DNA of 64,000 nucleotides, taken from positions 2,108,001-2,172,000 of the forward strand of contig NZ_CP021138.1 of assembly GCF_002162035.1 (NCBI RefSeq), read 5' to 3'. The notes below the pieces were generated by a model. The model saw only the letters and a list, made by a program, of their open reading frames with translations. It was not told the DNA's origin and searched no databases. Made by a program: the position numbers and the translations under genes. Positions 1-9,132 of this stretch are shown piece after piece (position 1 is the stretch's first letter; each line of letters starts with the position of its first letter). The DNA is from Sulfuriferula sp. AH1 (lineage in GTDB: Bacteria; Pseudomonadota; Gammaproteobacteria; Burkholderiales; Sulfuriferulaceae).

Positions 1-1256
1 TTTTCGCGGGTGATCATCTGTCCGGGCAAAAGCGTGGTACCCCAGCGGAAGCCGGGTGAGAATGCGATCTCGGCGTCCTTGACCTGCATCAGGGCTTCGA
101 CGATCAGCTGATCCCAGGTTCCATTGAAATTGCCGCGCCGGTAGAGCAACTCCCGGCTCTCTGCGATGGGTTCCTGCAGGCGCGAGGCGAACGGCGCGCG
201 CACCCGGTCAATGACCGCCTGCATATCCGGGTCGGCAGGCAGCAATTCCGAAAACACCGGTAGCAGATGGTAGCGGTAATCGGCCACCCGCCCGTGCTTG
301 ACGTCAAAATCGATTACGGCAAGGAATTTCCCATGAGAGCCGGCATTGGTGACGATGGTCTTGCCGCCCGCATTCCGCACCACGCTCGGCACCGGCACAC
401 CGTCGTGGGTGTGACCGCCCAGAATCATGTCGATGCCGGTTATGCGCGTGGCCAGTTTAAGGTCGATATCCATCCCGTTGTGCGAGAGCAGGACGACGAC
501 TTGCGCGCCTTTGCTGCGCGCCTGATCGACCACCGCCTGAAGATGCATCTCGTCGATGCCGAAGTCCCAGCCGGGGACGAACTGCTCACCGTTCGCCATC
601 GGTGTATAGGGGAACGCCTGCCCGATGATCGCAACCGGGATACCGTTCTGCTCACGCATGACATACGCATCAAAAACCGGCGAATCATCCTTGCCCGCGA
701 TGTTCTGAGCGATGAAAGCGATCTTGTCCTTGAAGTCGTTGCGCACGACATGCAGCACACGCTCTGCGCCATGGCTGAACTCCCAGTGCCCGGTCATGAT
801 ATCGACGCCCAGCGCCAGCGATGCTTCCACCATATCCTGTCCCGCCGTCCACAGGGCCGTGGCCGATCCCTGCCAGCTGTCGCCCCCGTCCAGCAGCAAA
901 GCCTTGGGGCGGTCGGCCTTGAGGCGCTTGACCAGACTGGCGAGATGCGCGAAACCGCCTACCTTGCCGTAAGCCCGCGCCGCCGCGTCAAAATTCAGAT
1001 GCGAGAACGCATAAGCCTGCCGGCTGCCGGGCTGAATGCCGTATGCGTCCAGCAGCGGCATGCCGACCAGATGCGGCACTTTCCCCTCGGTGCTGCCGAC
1101 GCCCAGATTGATGCTGGGTTCGCGATAATAAATGGGCAGCAACTGGGCGTGACAGTCGGTGTAATGCAACAGACTGACGTTGCCGAAAGCAGGAATATCG
1201 TAAAGCTGCTCCGCGCTATTGGGCGCGTTCGCATCGGTGGGGACATAAATTTCCAT
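1..1256 (-). CDS. soxB: SoxB thiosulfohydrolase (C-terminus beyond window)
   Basis: SoxB is the dimanganese hydrolase of the Sox system that releases sulfate from sulfur-loaded SoxYZ. The first 418 residues are present and the gene runs off the window edge; family members are about 560 aa. The metallophosphoesterase motifs are intact: TDCHAQ (D34, H36), GGDSWQGS, GHWEF, SHNGMD and GGHTHDG. The ATG at 1256 has a strong GAGGAG site five bases upstream. In this frame a TGA lies about 60 bases upstream, so the protein starts directly in the mature part with no twin-arginine signal, although known SoxB proteins are Tat-exported. It is the last visible gene of the tsdBA-oxidase run, 77 bases after a small membrane protein gene. 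Family identity is very secure; location in the cell is open. Confidence 0.93.
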   Translation of the reverse strand, partial: MEIYVPTDANAPNSAEQLYDIPAFGNVSLLHYTDCHAQLLPIYYREPSINLGVGSTEGKVPHLVGMPLLDAYGIQPGSRQAYAFSHLNFDAAARAYGKVGGFAHLASLVKRLKADRPKALLLDGGDSWQGSATALWTAGQDMVEASLALGVDIMTGHWEFSHGAERVLHVVRNDFKDKIAFIAQNIAGKDDSPVFDAYVMREQNGIPVAIIGQAFPYTPMANGEQFVPGWDFGIDEMHLQAVVDQARSKGAQVVVLLSHNGMDIDLKLATRITGIDMILGGHTHDGVPVPSVVRNAGGKTIVTNAGSHGKFLAVIDFDVKHGRVADYRYHLLPVFSELLPADPDMQAVIDRVRAPFASRLQEPIAESRELLYRRGNFNGTWDQLIVEALMQVKDAEIAFSPGFRWGTTLLPGQMITRE

Positions 1257-1333
1257 TCTGACTCCTCGTACCGGGAAGGCCGGTTTCAACAGCAGCGCGC
1301 GTATGCAATCGCCGCCTGCTCACGCACATTGCG

Positions 1334-1522
1334 TCATTCATCATCTCCGTCCGTTCGGGCAATACCCTTTTCACTGCGGACGGCACGTTCGAACATTTCA
1401 TCGCGTTCCAGCATGGTGTATTTGGGTTTCTCGGCCCACGCGCGGAATGCGGACGAAATGAACCATACGCCTGTGAGCAATACAATCAGGACAACGATGG
1501 CACCGACAAGCGCTGACATCAT
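1334..1522 (-). CDS. Small single-TM protein, CcoQ-like position
   Basis: A 62-aa protein with one strong N-terminal membrane helix (about residues 4-25, Val/Leu/Ile-rich) followed by a charged cytoplasmic tail. Its start overlaps the stop of the triheme cytochrome gene by four bases (ATGA), so it is translationally coupled to the oxidase. Small one-helix subunits (CcoQ) and assembly factors (CcoS) accompany cbb3 oxidases, and the position suggests such a role. The sequence does not clearly match either family, so I give no symbol. A second ATG directly follows the first. Confidence 0.75.
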   Translation of the reverse strand: MMSALVGAIVVLIVLLTGVWFISSAFRAWAEKPKYTMLERDEMFERAVRSEKGIARTDGDDE

Positions 1523-2778
1523 GGCTGCCGCCCCGCAGCGGGTTTGAACAGGCTGCGCACGAAGGCACTCACCGCCTGCCTGTCTGCCGGCGCAAGCTGA
1601 TGCCAGGGCGGCATGCTGGCGCCGGGAACCCCGTTATCCAGCGCATCGAGTATCAGCGCCGTATCAGGCCGGGCTTCGGTAAAATCGGCAGGGCGCGGCA
1701 GCAACGCGATGCTGGCGGGGCCGTCACCCTTGCCTTGTTCACCGTGACAGTTCAGGCAATTCTCCGCATAGACCACGGCACCGCGGGACAGCACATTGAC
1801 CGGCGCCTGCGCCGGATCGTCCGCCCCGGTATGAAACGACTGCACATAAGCCGCCAGACTGGCGAGATCGTTGACGGGGAGATCGCGCCAGGCCGGCATC
1901 GCGGAGCCTGGCACGCCATTCCACAAGATATACGCCAGCCCCTTGACTGTAAACTGCTGCCGCCGCAGATCGGCTGGTTTGGGCGACAGCCCCGCTGCAG
2001 CCGGTCCATTGCCATCACCATTGCCACCGTGACAGCCTGCGCAATTCTGTGCGAACAGGGTACGTCCGCGTGTGAGCAGCTGCGCGCGCGCCGGTACGCC
2101 ATTTACCAGATCCGGCGCTACGTCGGCGATCCTTGCCTGATTCGGGTGGATAAAAGGCGTAGCGCAGATGCTCGAAATCTCCATCTGCATGGCCGGATCC
2201 AGCCCCTCATCGGTGACAGTGCCTGTCCCCGCACCAGACTGCCGCGCACGACCCAGCGTATGCAGATAAGCCAGCAGATCGGAAGCAGCAGCAGTCGGAC
2301 GGTCGGGGCGGCCATTGAACAGCCACGGGAACCCCGGCATCACCGAATCGGGAACGATCCAGCGCGGACTATACAGGTGCGTGAGCTGCCAGTCATCGCT
2401 GCGGACGCTGGCCTCGCGCGCAAGATCGGGACCTATGCGCCGTGTTCCCCACAGTTGCGGATAATCGTAACCTGTTTCCCATGCTGCCGTGGGCGGCCCC
2501 CAGTGCCGCACGTCGGTAAACAGAAAACGCACCTGCTGGGTATGGCACAGCGCACAGCCCAGGCTGGCATAGACGCGGCGGCCGCGAAGTTCGGCGGCAG
2601 TGTAATTCGGCATGGGCGCCGGGCCATGCACGCCCATCGTCTTCGCCAGACGCCATCCGGGCAACACCCCCAAGACGACAAACGAGAGCAGGAAGAAACC
2701 GATGCCGGCGACGAAAACCAGCAGATACGCCAGGCCGAACCAGCGCTGCGGCTCCAGCCTGGATTGATGGATTGCCAT
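1519..2778 (-). CDS. ccoO: Triheme cytochrome c, CcoO-CcoP-like fusion
   Basis: Membrane-anchored cytochrome c subunit of a cbb3-like oxidase, 419 aa. One N-terminal membrane helix (about 14-38) precedes a CcoO-type domain: CALCHTQQVR (C75, C78, H79), then WGTRRIGPDLA, SDDW and the ligand Met in DSVMPGFPW (M147), all CcoO hallmarks. Two further class I cytochrome domains follow, CAGCH (246-250, Met294) and CLNCH (341-345, Met389), resembling the two hemes of CcoP. CcoO and CcoP are normally separate proteins; here one polypeptide carries all three hemes and CcoP's own anchor is absent. The ATG at 2778 lies one base after the stop of the ccoN-like gene. An upstream in-frame start would overlap that gene by 110 bases and is unlikely. 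It would pass electrons from soluble or TsdB cytochromes to the CcoN-like subunit. Confidence 0.88.
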   Translation of the reverse strand: MAIHQSRLEPQRWFGLAYLLVFVAGIGFFLLSFVVLGVLPGWRLAKTMGVHGPAPMPNYTAAELRGRRVYASLGCALCHTQQVRFLFTDVRHWGPPTAAWETGYDYPQLWGTRRIGPDLAREASVRSDDWQLTHLYSPRWIVPDSVMPGFPWLFNGRPDRPTAAASDLLAYLHTLGRARQSGAGTGTVTDEGLDPAMQMEISSICATPFIHPNQARIADVAPDLVNGVPARAQLLTRGRTLFAQNCAGCHGGNGDGNGPAAAGLSPKPADLRRQQFTVKGLAYILWNGVPGSAMPAWRDLPVNDLASLAAYVQSFHTGADDPAQAPVNVLSRGAVVYAENCLNCHGEQGKGDGPASIALLPRPADFTEARPDTALILDALDNGVPGASMPPWHQLAPADRQAVSAFVRSLFKPAAGRQP

Positions 2779-2779
2779 C

Positions 2780-4249
2780 TCAGCCACCAGCCGCCTGAGG
2801 CGCCGCTGCGCCCATGTGAAAACTGCGCTTGCCGGTGCCGGCATGACGATTGACTGCACCGGCGAACATGCCCGCGATAAACGCCGCAAATCCCAGCAGC
2901 AAAGGTATTGCAGTGGCTGCGCGGACCAGCCAGTAAATACGCGAATCGCGCACCGAATCCATCCACGGCGCCGTACTGTTCCATAACCTACCCTGCATCA
3001 GCCCTGCCATCGTCAGATCGACGAACATGACCCCAAGGCCGAACAGGATCAGCCAGTAAGCGAGATGCATGTAGCCCGAATGATAACGGCAACCCGCACT
3101 GCGCTCACAGACATGCGCGATGCCGCCCAGGGCGCCGAAGGTGGCGAAACCCAGCATCGCCAGATGCGAGTGGCCGATGACCCAATCGGTAAAATGAATG
3201 TAGCGCTGCATCGGCATCAGCGCCTGAAGCGAGCCTTGCAGGCTGACGACAAGGTAGATCACCACGCTCGTCCATACAAAAAGCAGCGGGGCGTCACGCC
3301 TGACCCGCGCACCCTGGCCGCGCAGCGACATCAGCAGATTGAATACCACGATGATCACGTCGATACCCAGAATGACCGATGCGGCGATGGCCGCGCGCTG
3401 GGTGTCCATCGGTATGGACGAATAGATGTAGTGATGCGTGCCGTTAAGCGGGTAAACGAAAAACAGCAGCCAGAAACCCAGCATCGAAAGAAAATGGCTG
3501 TAGATGGGCTCCCCGGTGCGTACCGGAAATACATAATAGGCGATCGCGACGACCAGGGGTGTCACATACAAGCCGATGGCGTCGTGTATCCATAACCCGC
3601 TGAATGCGGCACCAATCGCGCCGGGCACCAGCATCGGCACCAGACTGCCCACCGGAAAAGCGAGAAGGGTGAATACCAGTGCGCCGATGATATACCACGA
3701 CGTCACATAGATGCCGTCCGGATTAGGCCTGCGCGCCAGCGGCGGGATGAATTGCAACGCCGTCAATATCAGGCAGGCTTCGGTCACCAGATTGACTGCC
3801 AGCGGGAATTCCGTCCATTCGAGCGGCTTGATCGCCCACAGATAATCAGGCAGGTTGATGAGGACGACCGCCCAACCCAGCGCGACCACAGCGAGATTCC
3901 ATAATACGAACAGCCACCATCCCAGCACGCTGCTCATCACCGGGCGCCCGGCCAGACGCGGCACGGCAAAATACAGAAACGCCAGGAACGCATTGCCGAG
4001 CCAGCCGAACAGGATGCCCTGGGTATGATCCGCGCGCACCGAACCCCAGGTATCCCACACATGCCCGCTCAGAAAGTCCGGATCGACCAGCTTGATGGCG
4101 GCGACCGTGCCGAACAACGCAGCGATCAGCAAACTCGCCACCACTGCATAGGCATGGGCTCGCATCAGGGCAGCCTCGACAGGCGCGACCTTCGCACCCG
4201 TCACAAAACTGAGCGACGGCCCGTTCCGATGTCCGGCATCGTGTTGCAT
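2780..4249 (-). CDS. ccoN: cbb3-like heme-copper oxidase subunit I
   Basis: Catalytic membrane subunit of a C-family heme-copper oxygen reductase, 489 aa, about 12 membrane helices. Ligands match Pseudomonas stutzeri CcoN with constant offset (+15): low-spin heme His75 and His362, heme b3 His360, CuB His222, His272 and His273. The cross-link tyrosine is present (Y266, equivalent to Y251), which argues for O2 reduction and against NO reduction. The position equivalent to the conserved Glu323 is Gln (Q338, in SLQGS). The start is taken as the ATG at 4249, sharing its A with the tsdA stop; a GTG one codon earlier is possible. The downstream neighbour encodes the cytochrome c subunit. The direct coupling to tsdA suggests thiosulfate as electron source. 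Confidence 0.9.
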   Translation of the reverse strand: MQHDAGHRNGPSLSFVTGAKVAPVEAALMRAHAYAVVASLLIAALFGTVAAIKLVDPDFLSGHVWDTWGSVRADHTQGILFGWLGNAFLAFLYFAVPRLAGRPVMSSVLGWWLFVLWNLAVVALGWAVVLINLPDYLWAIKPLEWTEFPLAVNLVTEACLILTALQFIPPLARRPNPDGIYVTSWYIIGALVFTLLAFPVGSLVPMLVPGAIGAAFSGLWIHDAIGLYVTPLVVAIAYYVFPVRTGEPIYSHFLSMLGFWLLFFVYPLNGTHHYIYSSIPMDTQRAAIAASVILGIDVIIVVFNLLMSLRGQGARVRRDAPLLFVWTSVVIYLVVSLQGSLQALMPMQRYIHFTDWVIGHSHLAMLGFATFGALGGIAHVCERSAGCRYHSGYMHLAYWLILFGLGVMFVDLTMAGLMQGRLWNSTAPWMDSVRDSRIYWLVRAATAIPLLLGFAAFIAGMFAGAVNRHAGTGKRSFHMGAAAPQAAGG

Positions 4250-5247
4250 CACCTTCTCTTATTATGCGGTGCGCTATTCGGAGTTCCCTTGCCCAGTTGC
4301 TGCCCGTTCACCGTAAGTCCGTACATGCTGTCGGGCGAATCGTGATATTTTGCGCGGGTCTCGGCGAGATTGCCGTTGAAACGCGGATCCTGCGGACGTT
4401 CGTGACTGTCCATGAAGGTCGCCACATCCCATGCCTGCTGATCGGTCAGCGTACCGCCCAGACCCAGCGGCATATTGGCCTTGATGAAACCCGCTGCATT
4501 CTTGATGCTGCCCATGCCGGCACCCCAGTTAAAGGATTTCTCGCCCCATAACGCAGGGAACACGGTCCGGCCGTTGGCATCGACCTGACCGGCCCCGTCC
4601 GCGCCGTGACACACGGCACAATGCTGTTCGAACACTTGCTGGCCACGTGCATAATCCCGCGGCAATGGTGGCTTGGCCACCTTGGGATAACCCCGGCCCG
4701 GCAGCTTTGAATTGATAGTCGCACCACTCGCCAGCCAGTACGAATAGGTTTCCAGCGCCACCAGCACAGGGTCGCCAAGCGGCGGCGCTTTGCCGTTCAT
4801 GCTGAATTTAAAGCATCCCTGTATGCGCTCGGCATAGGTATTGACGTGCTTGTTCTTGCTGCGATAGGCGGGGTAAGCGACATAAGCTGCCCACAATGGC
4901 GCTGAATTGGCGAGACGGCCCGCGTCCAGATGGCAGCTGGCGCAACGCAGATTGCTGTTCGGACTTACATACTGGCTGGCAGCGCGTCCCGTATTCTCGA
5001 AGATATCCTTGCCCATTTGCACGACCTTGCCGAATTCATCCTGGGGCATGTCCTGATCGGCTGGCGGCTGAAACAGGGCCGGTTTGGCATTTGCCGTGGC
5101 AGCCGACGGCGCCTGCGGCTTGTGAACCGGAGTGTCGGCAGGATTCCGGGCTGGCAGCGGTTGCGCGGCTCCGGCCGTGAGGATGATGCCGCCTGCAGTG
5201 ACAGCAAGAGCAGCGACGGTCAATCCGGCAGCTAACTGAGTCTTCAT
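4249..5247 (-). CDS. tsdA: Thiosulfate dehydrogenase TsdA (tetrathionate-forming)
   Basis: Periplasmic diheme cytochrome that couples two thiosulfates to tetrathionate. The 332-aa protein has an N-terminal signal (hydrophobic 5-27) and a Pro/Ala-rich linker. Heme 1 is CASCH (102-106) followed by LDAG. Cys145 in RIQGCFKFSMNG matches the unusual cysteine axial ligand that marks TsdA. Heme 2 is CAVCH (210-214). An ATG with GGAGGA seven bases upstream overlaps the tsdB stop (ATGA), and the gene's own stop overlaps the oxidase start. TsdB-TsdA pairing is known from Thiomonas and Sideroxydans; direct coupling to an oxidase gene is the uncommon part. The reaction is reversible in some homologues, but the oxidase context favours oxidation. 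Confidence 0.92.
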   Translation of the reverse strand: MKTQLAAGLTVAALAVTAGGIILTAGAAQPLPARNPADTPVHKPQAPSAATANAKPALFQPPADQDMPQDEFGKVVQMGKDIFENTGRAASQYVSPNSNLRCASCHLDAGRLANSAPLWAAYVAYPAYRSKNKHVNTYAERIQGCFKFSMNGKAPPLGDPVLVALETYSYWLASGATINSKLPGRGYPKVAKPPLPRDYARGQQVFEQHCAVCHGADGAGQVDANGRTVFPALWGEKSFNWGAGMGSIKNAAGFIKANMPLGLGGTLTDQQAWDVATFMDSHERPQDPRFNGNLAETRAKYHDSPDSMYGLTVNGQQLGKGTPNSAPHNKRR

Positions 5248-5903
5248 GGCTTAGTCCTCCCATTGGCAGTGCTCACGGGCAATGTTGCGAAGTACGCGGC
5301 AACATCACGGATATCGGTCGCGGACAACTTGGATGCGATGACTTTCATCAACCCCAGGGGACCAGGAGCACGCGCGCCCTGCTGCCAGGCATGCAGCTGG
5401 TTCTCGATGTATATCGAAGACTGTCCGGCCAGCGCCGGGAAAGTGGCGCCCACGCCCGCCCCGGTCGCGCCGTGACACTGGATGCAGGCCGGCAATCCTT
5501 GCGCCCAGCGGCCCTGGAGCGCCAGACGTTCGCCCGCAGGATTCGCGTGAGGCGTTGCACCTGCCGCAGTGGCGGGGGCAGGCAGGCTGGCGTAATAGCC
5601 CGCAACCGCGGCCCGCTCCTCCGCGCTCAGGGATTTGGCGATGGGCGACATCACCGGATTGACGCGCTGCCCTTTCGCCAATGCGACAAGCTGAGTCTGC
5701 AGATAGCCGGCGTTCATCCCGGCCAGCCGGGGGAACCCGCTTGCGGCCATGCCTTCACCGTTGGCACCGTGGCAGGAAGCGCAGGCCGGCGTACCGTGAT
5801 CGGTACCACGTTGCGCGATGGCAGCACCGTCGGCAAATGCGGGATTAATCATCCCGGCGGATGCAAGACCGACCAACGAAATGAGAGTCAGATTCGGACG
5901 CAT
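5244..5903 (-). CDS. tsdB: Diheme cytochrome c4-type electron acceptor TsdB
   Basis: A 219-aa secreted cytochrome with a signal peptide ending near AFA (residue 24) and two similar class I cytochrome halves: CASCH (41-45) and CIQCH (140-144), each followed by a G-A-x-G stretch and a FPxLAG motif. This is the cytochrome c4 fold. Placed directly before tsdA with a four-base overlap, it matches TsdB, which takes electrons from TsdA and hands them to terminal oxidases. A strong AAGGAGGG site precedes the ATG. It is the first gene of the coupled run; 73 bases separate it from the alpha/beta hydrolase stop, where a promoter could sit, although I see no clear -35/-10 pair. Confidence 0.9.
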   Translation of the reverse strand: MRPNLTLISLVGLASAGMINPAFADGAAIAQRGTDHGTPACASCHGANGEGMAASGFPRLAGMNAGYLQTQLVALAKGQRVNPVMSPIAKSLSAEERAAVAGYYASLPAPATAAGATPHANPAGERLALQGRWAQGLPACIQCHGATGAGVGATFPALAGQSSIYIENQLHAWQQGARAPGPLGLMKVIASKLSATDIRDVAAYFATLPVSTANGRTKP

Positions 5904-5976
5904 GGAAATTCCCTCCTTGACGACAACAATTCATGAAATCCACCTTGCGACATTGCCACTCCGGTTAAGCGCTCCT

Positions 5977-6801
5977 TCAGGCCCGGATAAACGCCAGCAG
6001 ATCGGCGCTGAGCTGCGCCTTATGGGTGTCCGTGAGGCCGTGCGGCGCGCCCGGATAAATCTTCAGGGTCGCATTCTTCACCAGCTTCGACGAATGCAGT
6101 GCCGACGCGCCGATAGGCACGATCTGGTCATCGTCGCCGTGCACAATCAGCGTCGGCACGTCGATTTTTTTGAGATCTTCGGTGAAATCCGTTTCCGAGA
6201 ACGCCTTGATGCAATCCAGGGTGTTTTTATGCCCCGCCTGCATGCCCTGTAGCCAGAACGAGGCCATCGTGCCTTCCGAAACCCGCGAACGCGGCCTGTT
6301 GGCACCATAGAACGGGCCACTGGCGAGATCCTTGTAGTATTGCGAACGGTCATCGATGGAGTGCTGGCGTATCTCGTCGAACGTCTCCATCGGCAAACCG
6401 CCGGGGTTTTCCGGCGTTTTCAGCATCAGCGGCGGCACGGCGGAGACCAGCGCGACCTTGGACACCCGTTTGCTGCCATGCCGGCCGATATAACGTGCAA
6501 TCTCGCCGCCGCCCGCCGAGAATCCTATCAATACGGCATCCTGCAGATTCAGCGTCTCCATCAGTTCGGCGAGATCATCGGCATAAGTATCCATGTCATT
6601 ATAATTCCACGACTGGCTCGAGCGGCCGTGGCCGCGGCGATCATGCGCGATGCAGCGATAGCCGTTGGAGGCCAGATAGACCATATGGCCCTCCCAGCTG
6701 TCCGCGTTGAGCGGCCAGCCATGACTGAATACCACGGGCTGCCCGACACCCCAATCCTTGTAATAGATGCATGCTCCGTCCTGCGTTGTGATTCTGCTCA
6801 T
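5977..6801 (-). CDS. Alpha/beta hydrolase, non-heme chloroperoxidase type
   Basis: A 274-aa alpha/beta hydrolase related to cofactor-free haloperoxidases and esterases, probably cytoplasmic as no signal is seen. The start region [17 protein letters not shown] is typical of the group. Motifs: oxyanion HGW, nucleophile elbow GFSAGG, acid HGDDDQIVP and the catalytic His in GAPHGL, so the triad is complete. The ATG at 6801 has AAGGAAG five bases upstream; an ATG six codons earlier lacks a site. It lies between katE and tsdB on the same strand. Its substrate cannot be told from sequence. Co-location with a catalase might suggest oxidative stress, but this is inference only. Confidence 0.9.
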   Translation of the reverse strand: MSRITTQDGACIYYKDWGVGQPVVFSHGWPLNADSWEGHMVYLASNGYRCIAHDRRGHGRSSQSWNYNDMDTYADDLAELMETLNLQDAVLIGFSAGGGEIARYIGRHGSKRVSKVALVSAVPPLMLKTPENPGGLPMETFDEIRQHSIDDRSQYYKDLASGPFYGANRPRSRVSEGTMASFWLQGMQAGHKNTLDCIKAFSETDFTEDLKKIDVPTLIVHGDDDQIVPIGASALHSSKLVKNATLKIYPGAPHGLTDTHKAQLSADLLAFIRA

Positions 6802-6879
6802 TCTCGCTTCCTTGTTCATTTATCGGAAAGGCCGCCCTTCCCTGTCTCCGTTCATATTTACGATATGCCCTTACAGTGG

Positions 6880-8991
6880 CTACGCCAGAATTCGTACCGA
6901 CTTTTCCCGGGCCCATTGCCGCGTTTTTGCCGCAGCGATGAATGCATCGATATCGCTGGCCGCCACGACGCCGGCGTCCGCTTTGATATTCGCCATTTTC
7001 ACAAGCGCTTGGCCGCCTTTGTCAAAGACAATGGCCTTGAGATGACCATACGCATCGCGTATGAAGTCGATGGCGGCAGCTTCCCCCGCCAGGGTTTTTG
7101 CGCCCTCGTCGGAAAGAATGACGCCGACTGCATCAAACAGCACCGAAGGCGTGCCTGCAAGCTGTCCGTCTGCCGCGAGCATCGAGCCATCGGCCAGCTT
7201 CGCGCCGCCCACTTTGAGCGCAACGATCCTGACAGTAGCACCGGCATCGGTCGCAGCCTTTTTGAGCTTGCTGACTGCGGCAGCATCGGAACCATCCGCG
7301 ACAAGGATGCCGATGACGCGCCCCATCAGCGTATCTTTCATCTTGCCAATGGTCCGCAAGGCAGGCGAAGGCGGCAGCTTCAGGATCGGCGCTGCGGTCG
7401 GCGGCGCCTCCGGCATTGCGTCCAGCGCCAGACCTCCAGCAACGCGTCTGGCGAGATCGGCGTCGATATGCAGCAAGTGGCCGACCATCGCCTTGCGTAC
7501 ATGTACATGCTCGACCTTGGAGAGCTCGAACACCAACGCCGAGGCGATATGGGTCTGTTCATGCGGGGTCTGGCTGATATAGAACTGACGCGCCTGACTG
7601 TAATGATCGGCAAAACGCTCGGGCCGGATGCGGCCTTTCTCGCCGGTTTCGGTAACCGCAGCGCTGCGGAACCCCTGCGGCGTTTCACGCGGCGAGTCCC
7701 CCGACAGGGAATTCGGTTCGTACGCCACGCGGCCGGCCGGTTGCGTCATCTGCATGTGGCCGTCGCGCTGCTGATTGGCGAACGGGCATTTGGGCATATT
7801 GACCGGAATCTGGTGAAAATTGGGCGAGCCCAGACGCGAGAGCTGGGTATCGAGATAGGAAAACAGCCGCCCCTGCAGTAACGGATCATTGGAGAAATCG
7901 ATGCCGGGCACGATATTGGCCGGGCAGTAAGCCACCTGTTCGGTCTCGGCAAAGAAATTGTCGGGCCAGCGATCCAGCACCATGCGCCCGATTACCTGCA
8001 AGGGCACCAGTTCTTCCGGAATCAGCTTGGTCGCGTCCAGATGATCGAAGGGGAATTTGCCCGCTTCTTCCTCGGTAAAAAGCTGGACCGCCAGTTCCCA
8101 CTCGGGATAATGGCCGGCCTCGATCGCTTCGAACATGTCACGGCGATGGAAATCCTGATCGGCGCCTGAAATCTTGACGGTCTCGTCCCAGACAGTCGAC
8201 TGCAGGCCGAGCTTGGGACGCCAGTGGAATTTGACGAAAGTCGATTCGCCGGCTGCGTTGATCAAACGGAAACTATGGATGCCGAAACCCTCGATCATGC
8301 GCAGCGAGCGCGGCAGCGTACGGTCCGACATGATCCACATTACCATGTGCATGGCTTCGGGCGTGAGCGACATGTAATCCCAGAACGTGTCATGCGCGGT
8401 TGCCGACTGCGGATAACCGCGGTCGGGTTCCATCTTTACCGCGTGGATGAGGTCGGGAAACTTGATCGCATCCTGAATGAAAAACACCGGGATGTTATTG
8501 CCGACCAGATCCCAGTTGCCTTCCCTGGTGTAAAACTTGACCGCAAACCCGCGTACGTCGCGCGGCGTGTCGACCGAACCCGCTCCGCCGGCGACTGTTG
8601 ATATGCGCGTAAATACAGGCGTCTTTTCGCCCACCTCGGTGAGGATGCGTGCAGTGGTGTACTGCTGCAGTGAGGCAGTCAGCTCGAAATACCCGTGCAC
8701 GCCGGTCGCACGCGCATGGACGATACGCTCGGGAATGCGCTCATGATCGAAATGAGTGATCTTTTCGCGGAGGATAAAATCCTCCAGCAACACCGGCCCG
8801 CGCACACCGGCTTTAAGCGAATTCTGGTTATCGGCAACCTCGACACCCTGATTCGTGGTGAGAGGCGGATGCTCGCCGCCCGCCAACTGATGCAACTCGC
8901 CGCTTGGCGCTGATTGCGAATTCTCAAGGGAAACCGGATTCTTTGACTGCCTTCCGGAACGGCCCGCTACCTTTTGATTTTCTTTGCTCAA
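6880..8991 (-). CDS. katE: Large-subunit catalase HPII type
   Basis: Monofunctional heme catalase of clade 2 (large subunit), 703 aa, degrading H2O2 in the cytoplasm. The catalytic His is in RIVHARATG (H92), the distal Asn in GNNIPVFF, and the heme-ligand Tyr in [14 protein letters not shown]. From about residue 545 to the end there is an extra DJ-1/PfpI-like domain, as in E. coli HPII. The start is a TTG with AAGGAG seven bases upstream; no ATG fits this frame. It diverges from a csbD-like stress gene across a region carrying a large palindrome, and large catalases are typically stationary-phase or general-stress genes. Confidence 0.95.
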   Translation of the reverse strand: MSKENQKVAGRSGRQSKNPVSLENSQSAPSGELHQLAGGEHPPLTTNQGVEVADNQNSLKAGVRGPVLLEDFILREKITHFDHERIPERIVHARATGVHGYFELTASLQQYTTARILTEVGEKTPVFTRISTVAGGAGSVDTPRDVRGFAVKFYTREGNWDLVGNNIPVFFIQDAIKFPDLIHAVKMEPDRGYPQSATAHDTFWDYMSLTPEAMHMVMWIMSDRTLPRSLRMIEGFGIHSFRLINAAGESTFVKFHWRPKLGLQSTVWDETVKISGADQDFHRRDMFEAIEAGHYPEWELAVQLFTEEEAGKFPFDHLDATKLIPEELVPLQVIGRMVLDRWPDNFFAETEQVAYCPANIVPGIDFSNDPLLQGRLFSYLDTQLSRLGSPNFHQIPVNMPKCPFANQQRDGHMQMTQPAGRVAYEPNSLSGDSPRETPQGFRSAAVTETGEKGRIRPERFADHYSQARQFYISQTPHEQTHIASALVFELSKVEHVHVRKAMVGHLLHIDADLARRVAGGLALDAMPEAPPTAAPILKLPPSPALRTIGKMKDTLMGRVIGILVADGSDAAAVSKLKKAATDAGATVRIVALKVGGAKLADGSMLAADGQLAGTPSVLFDAVGVILSDEGAKTLAGEAAAIDFIRDAYGHLKAIVFDKGGQALVKMANIKADAGVVAASDIDAFIAAAKTRQWAREKSVRILA

Positions 8992-9132
8992 GATTCATCT
9001 CCTTGATAAGCACATCGGTTTAGCCGTTCCTGCAACGAAAAAGACGATGCGCCGAATCGAATAATTCCCGTTTAAGCCCGCCAACAGGAAGAAGGTATTA
9101 AGCGCTACCTTAATTCTGTCCTCCCAGGCCGT

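Noticed and set aside
1250-1340. SRRRL in another frame as the lost Tat signal of SoxB
   Set aside because: No hydrophobic stretch follows (HTRAAVETGLPG), and joining it needs a frameshift without other support.
267-1547. 426-aa plus-strand frame across soxB
   Set aside because: Antisense shadow of soxB and the small membrane gene; no recognisable domain and the minus strand has clear family motifs.
2780-4249. The ccoN-like protein as a nitric oxide reductase
   Set aside because: The cross-link Tyr is at the cbb3 position (Y266) and a CcoO-type partner is present; NO reductases lack that Tyr.
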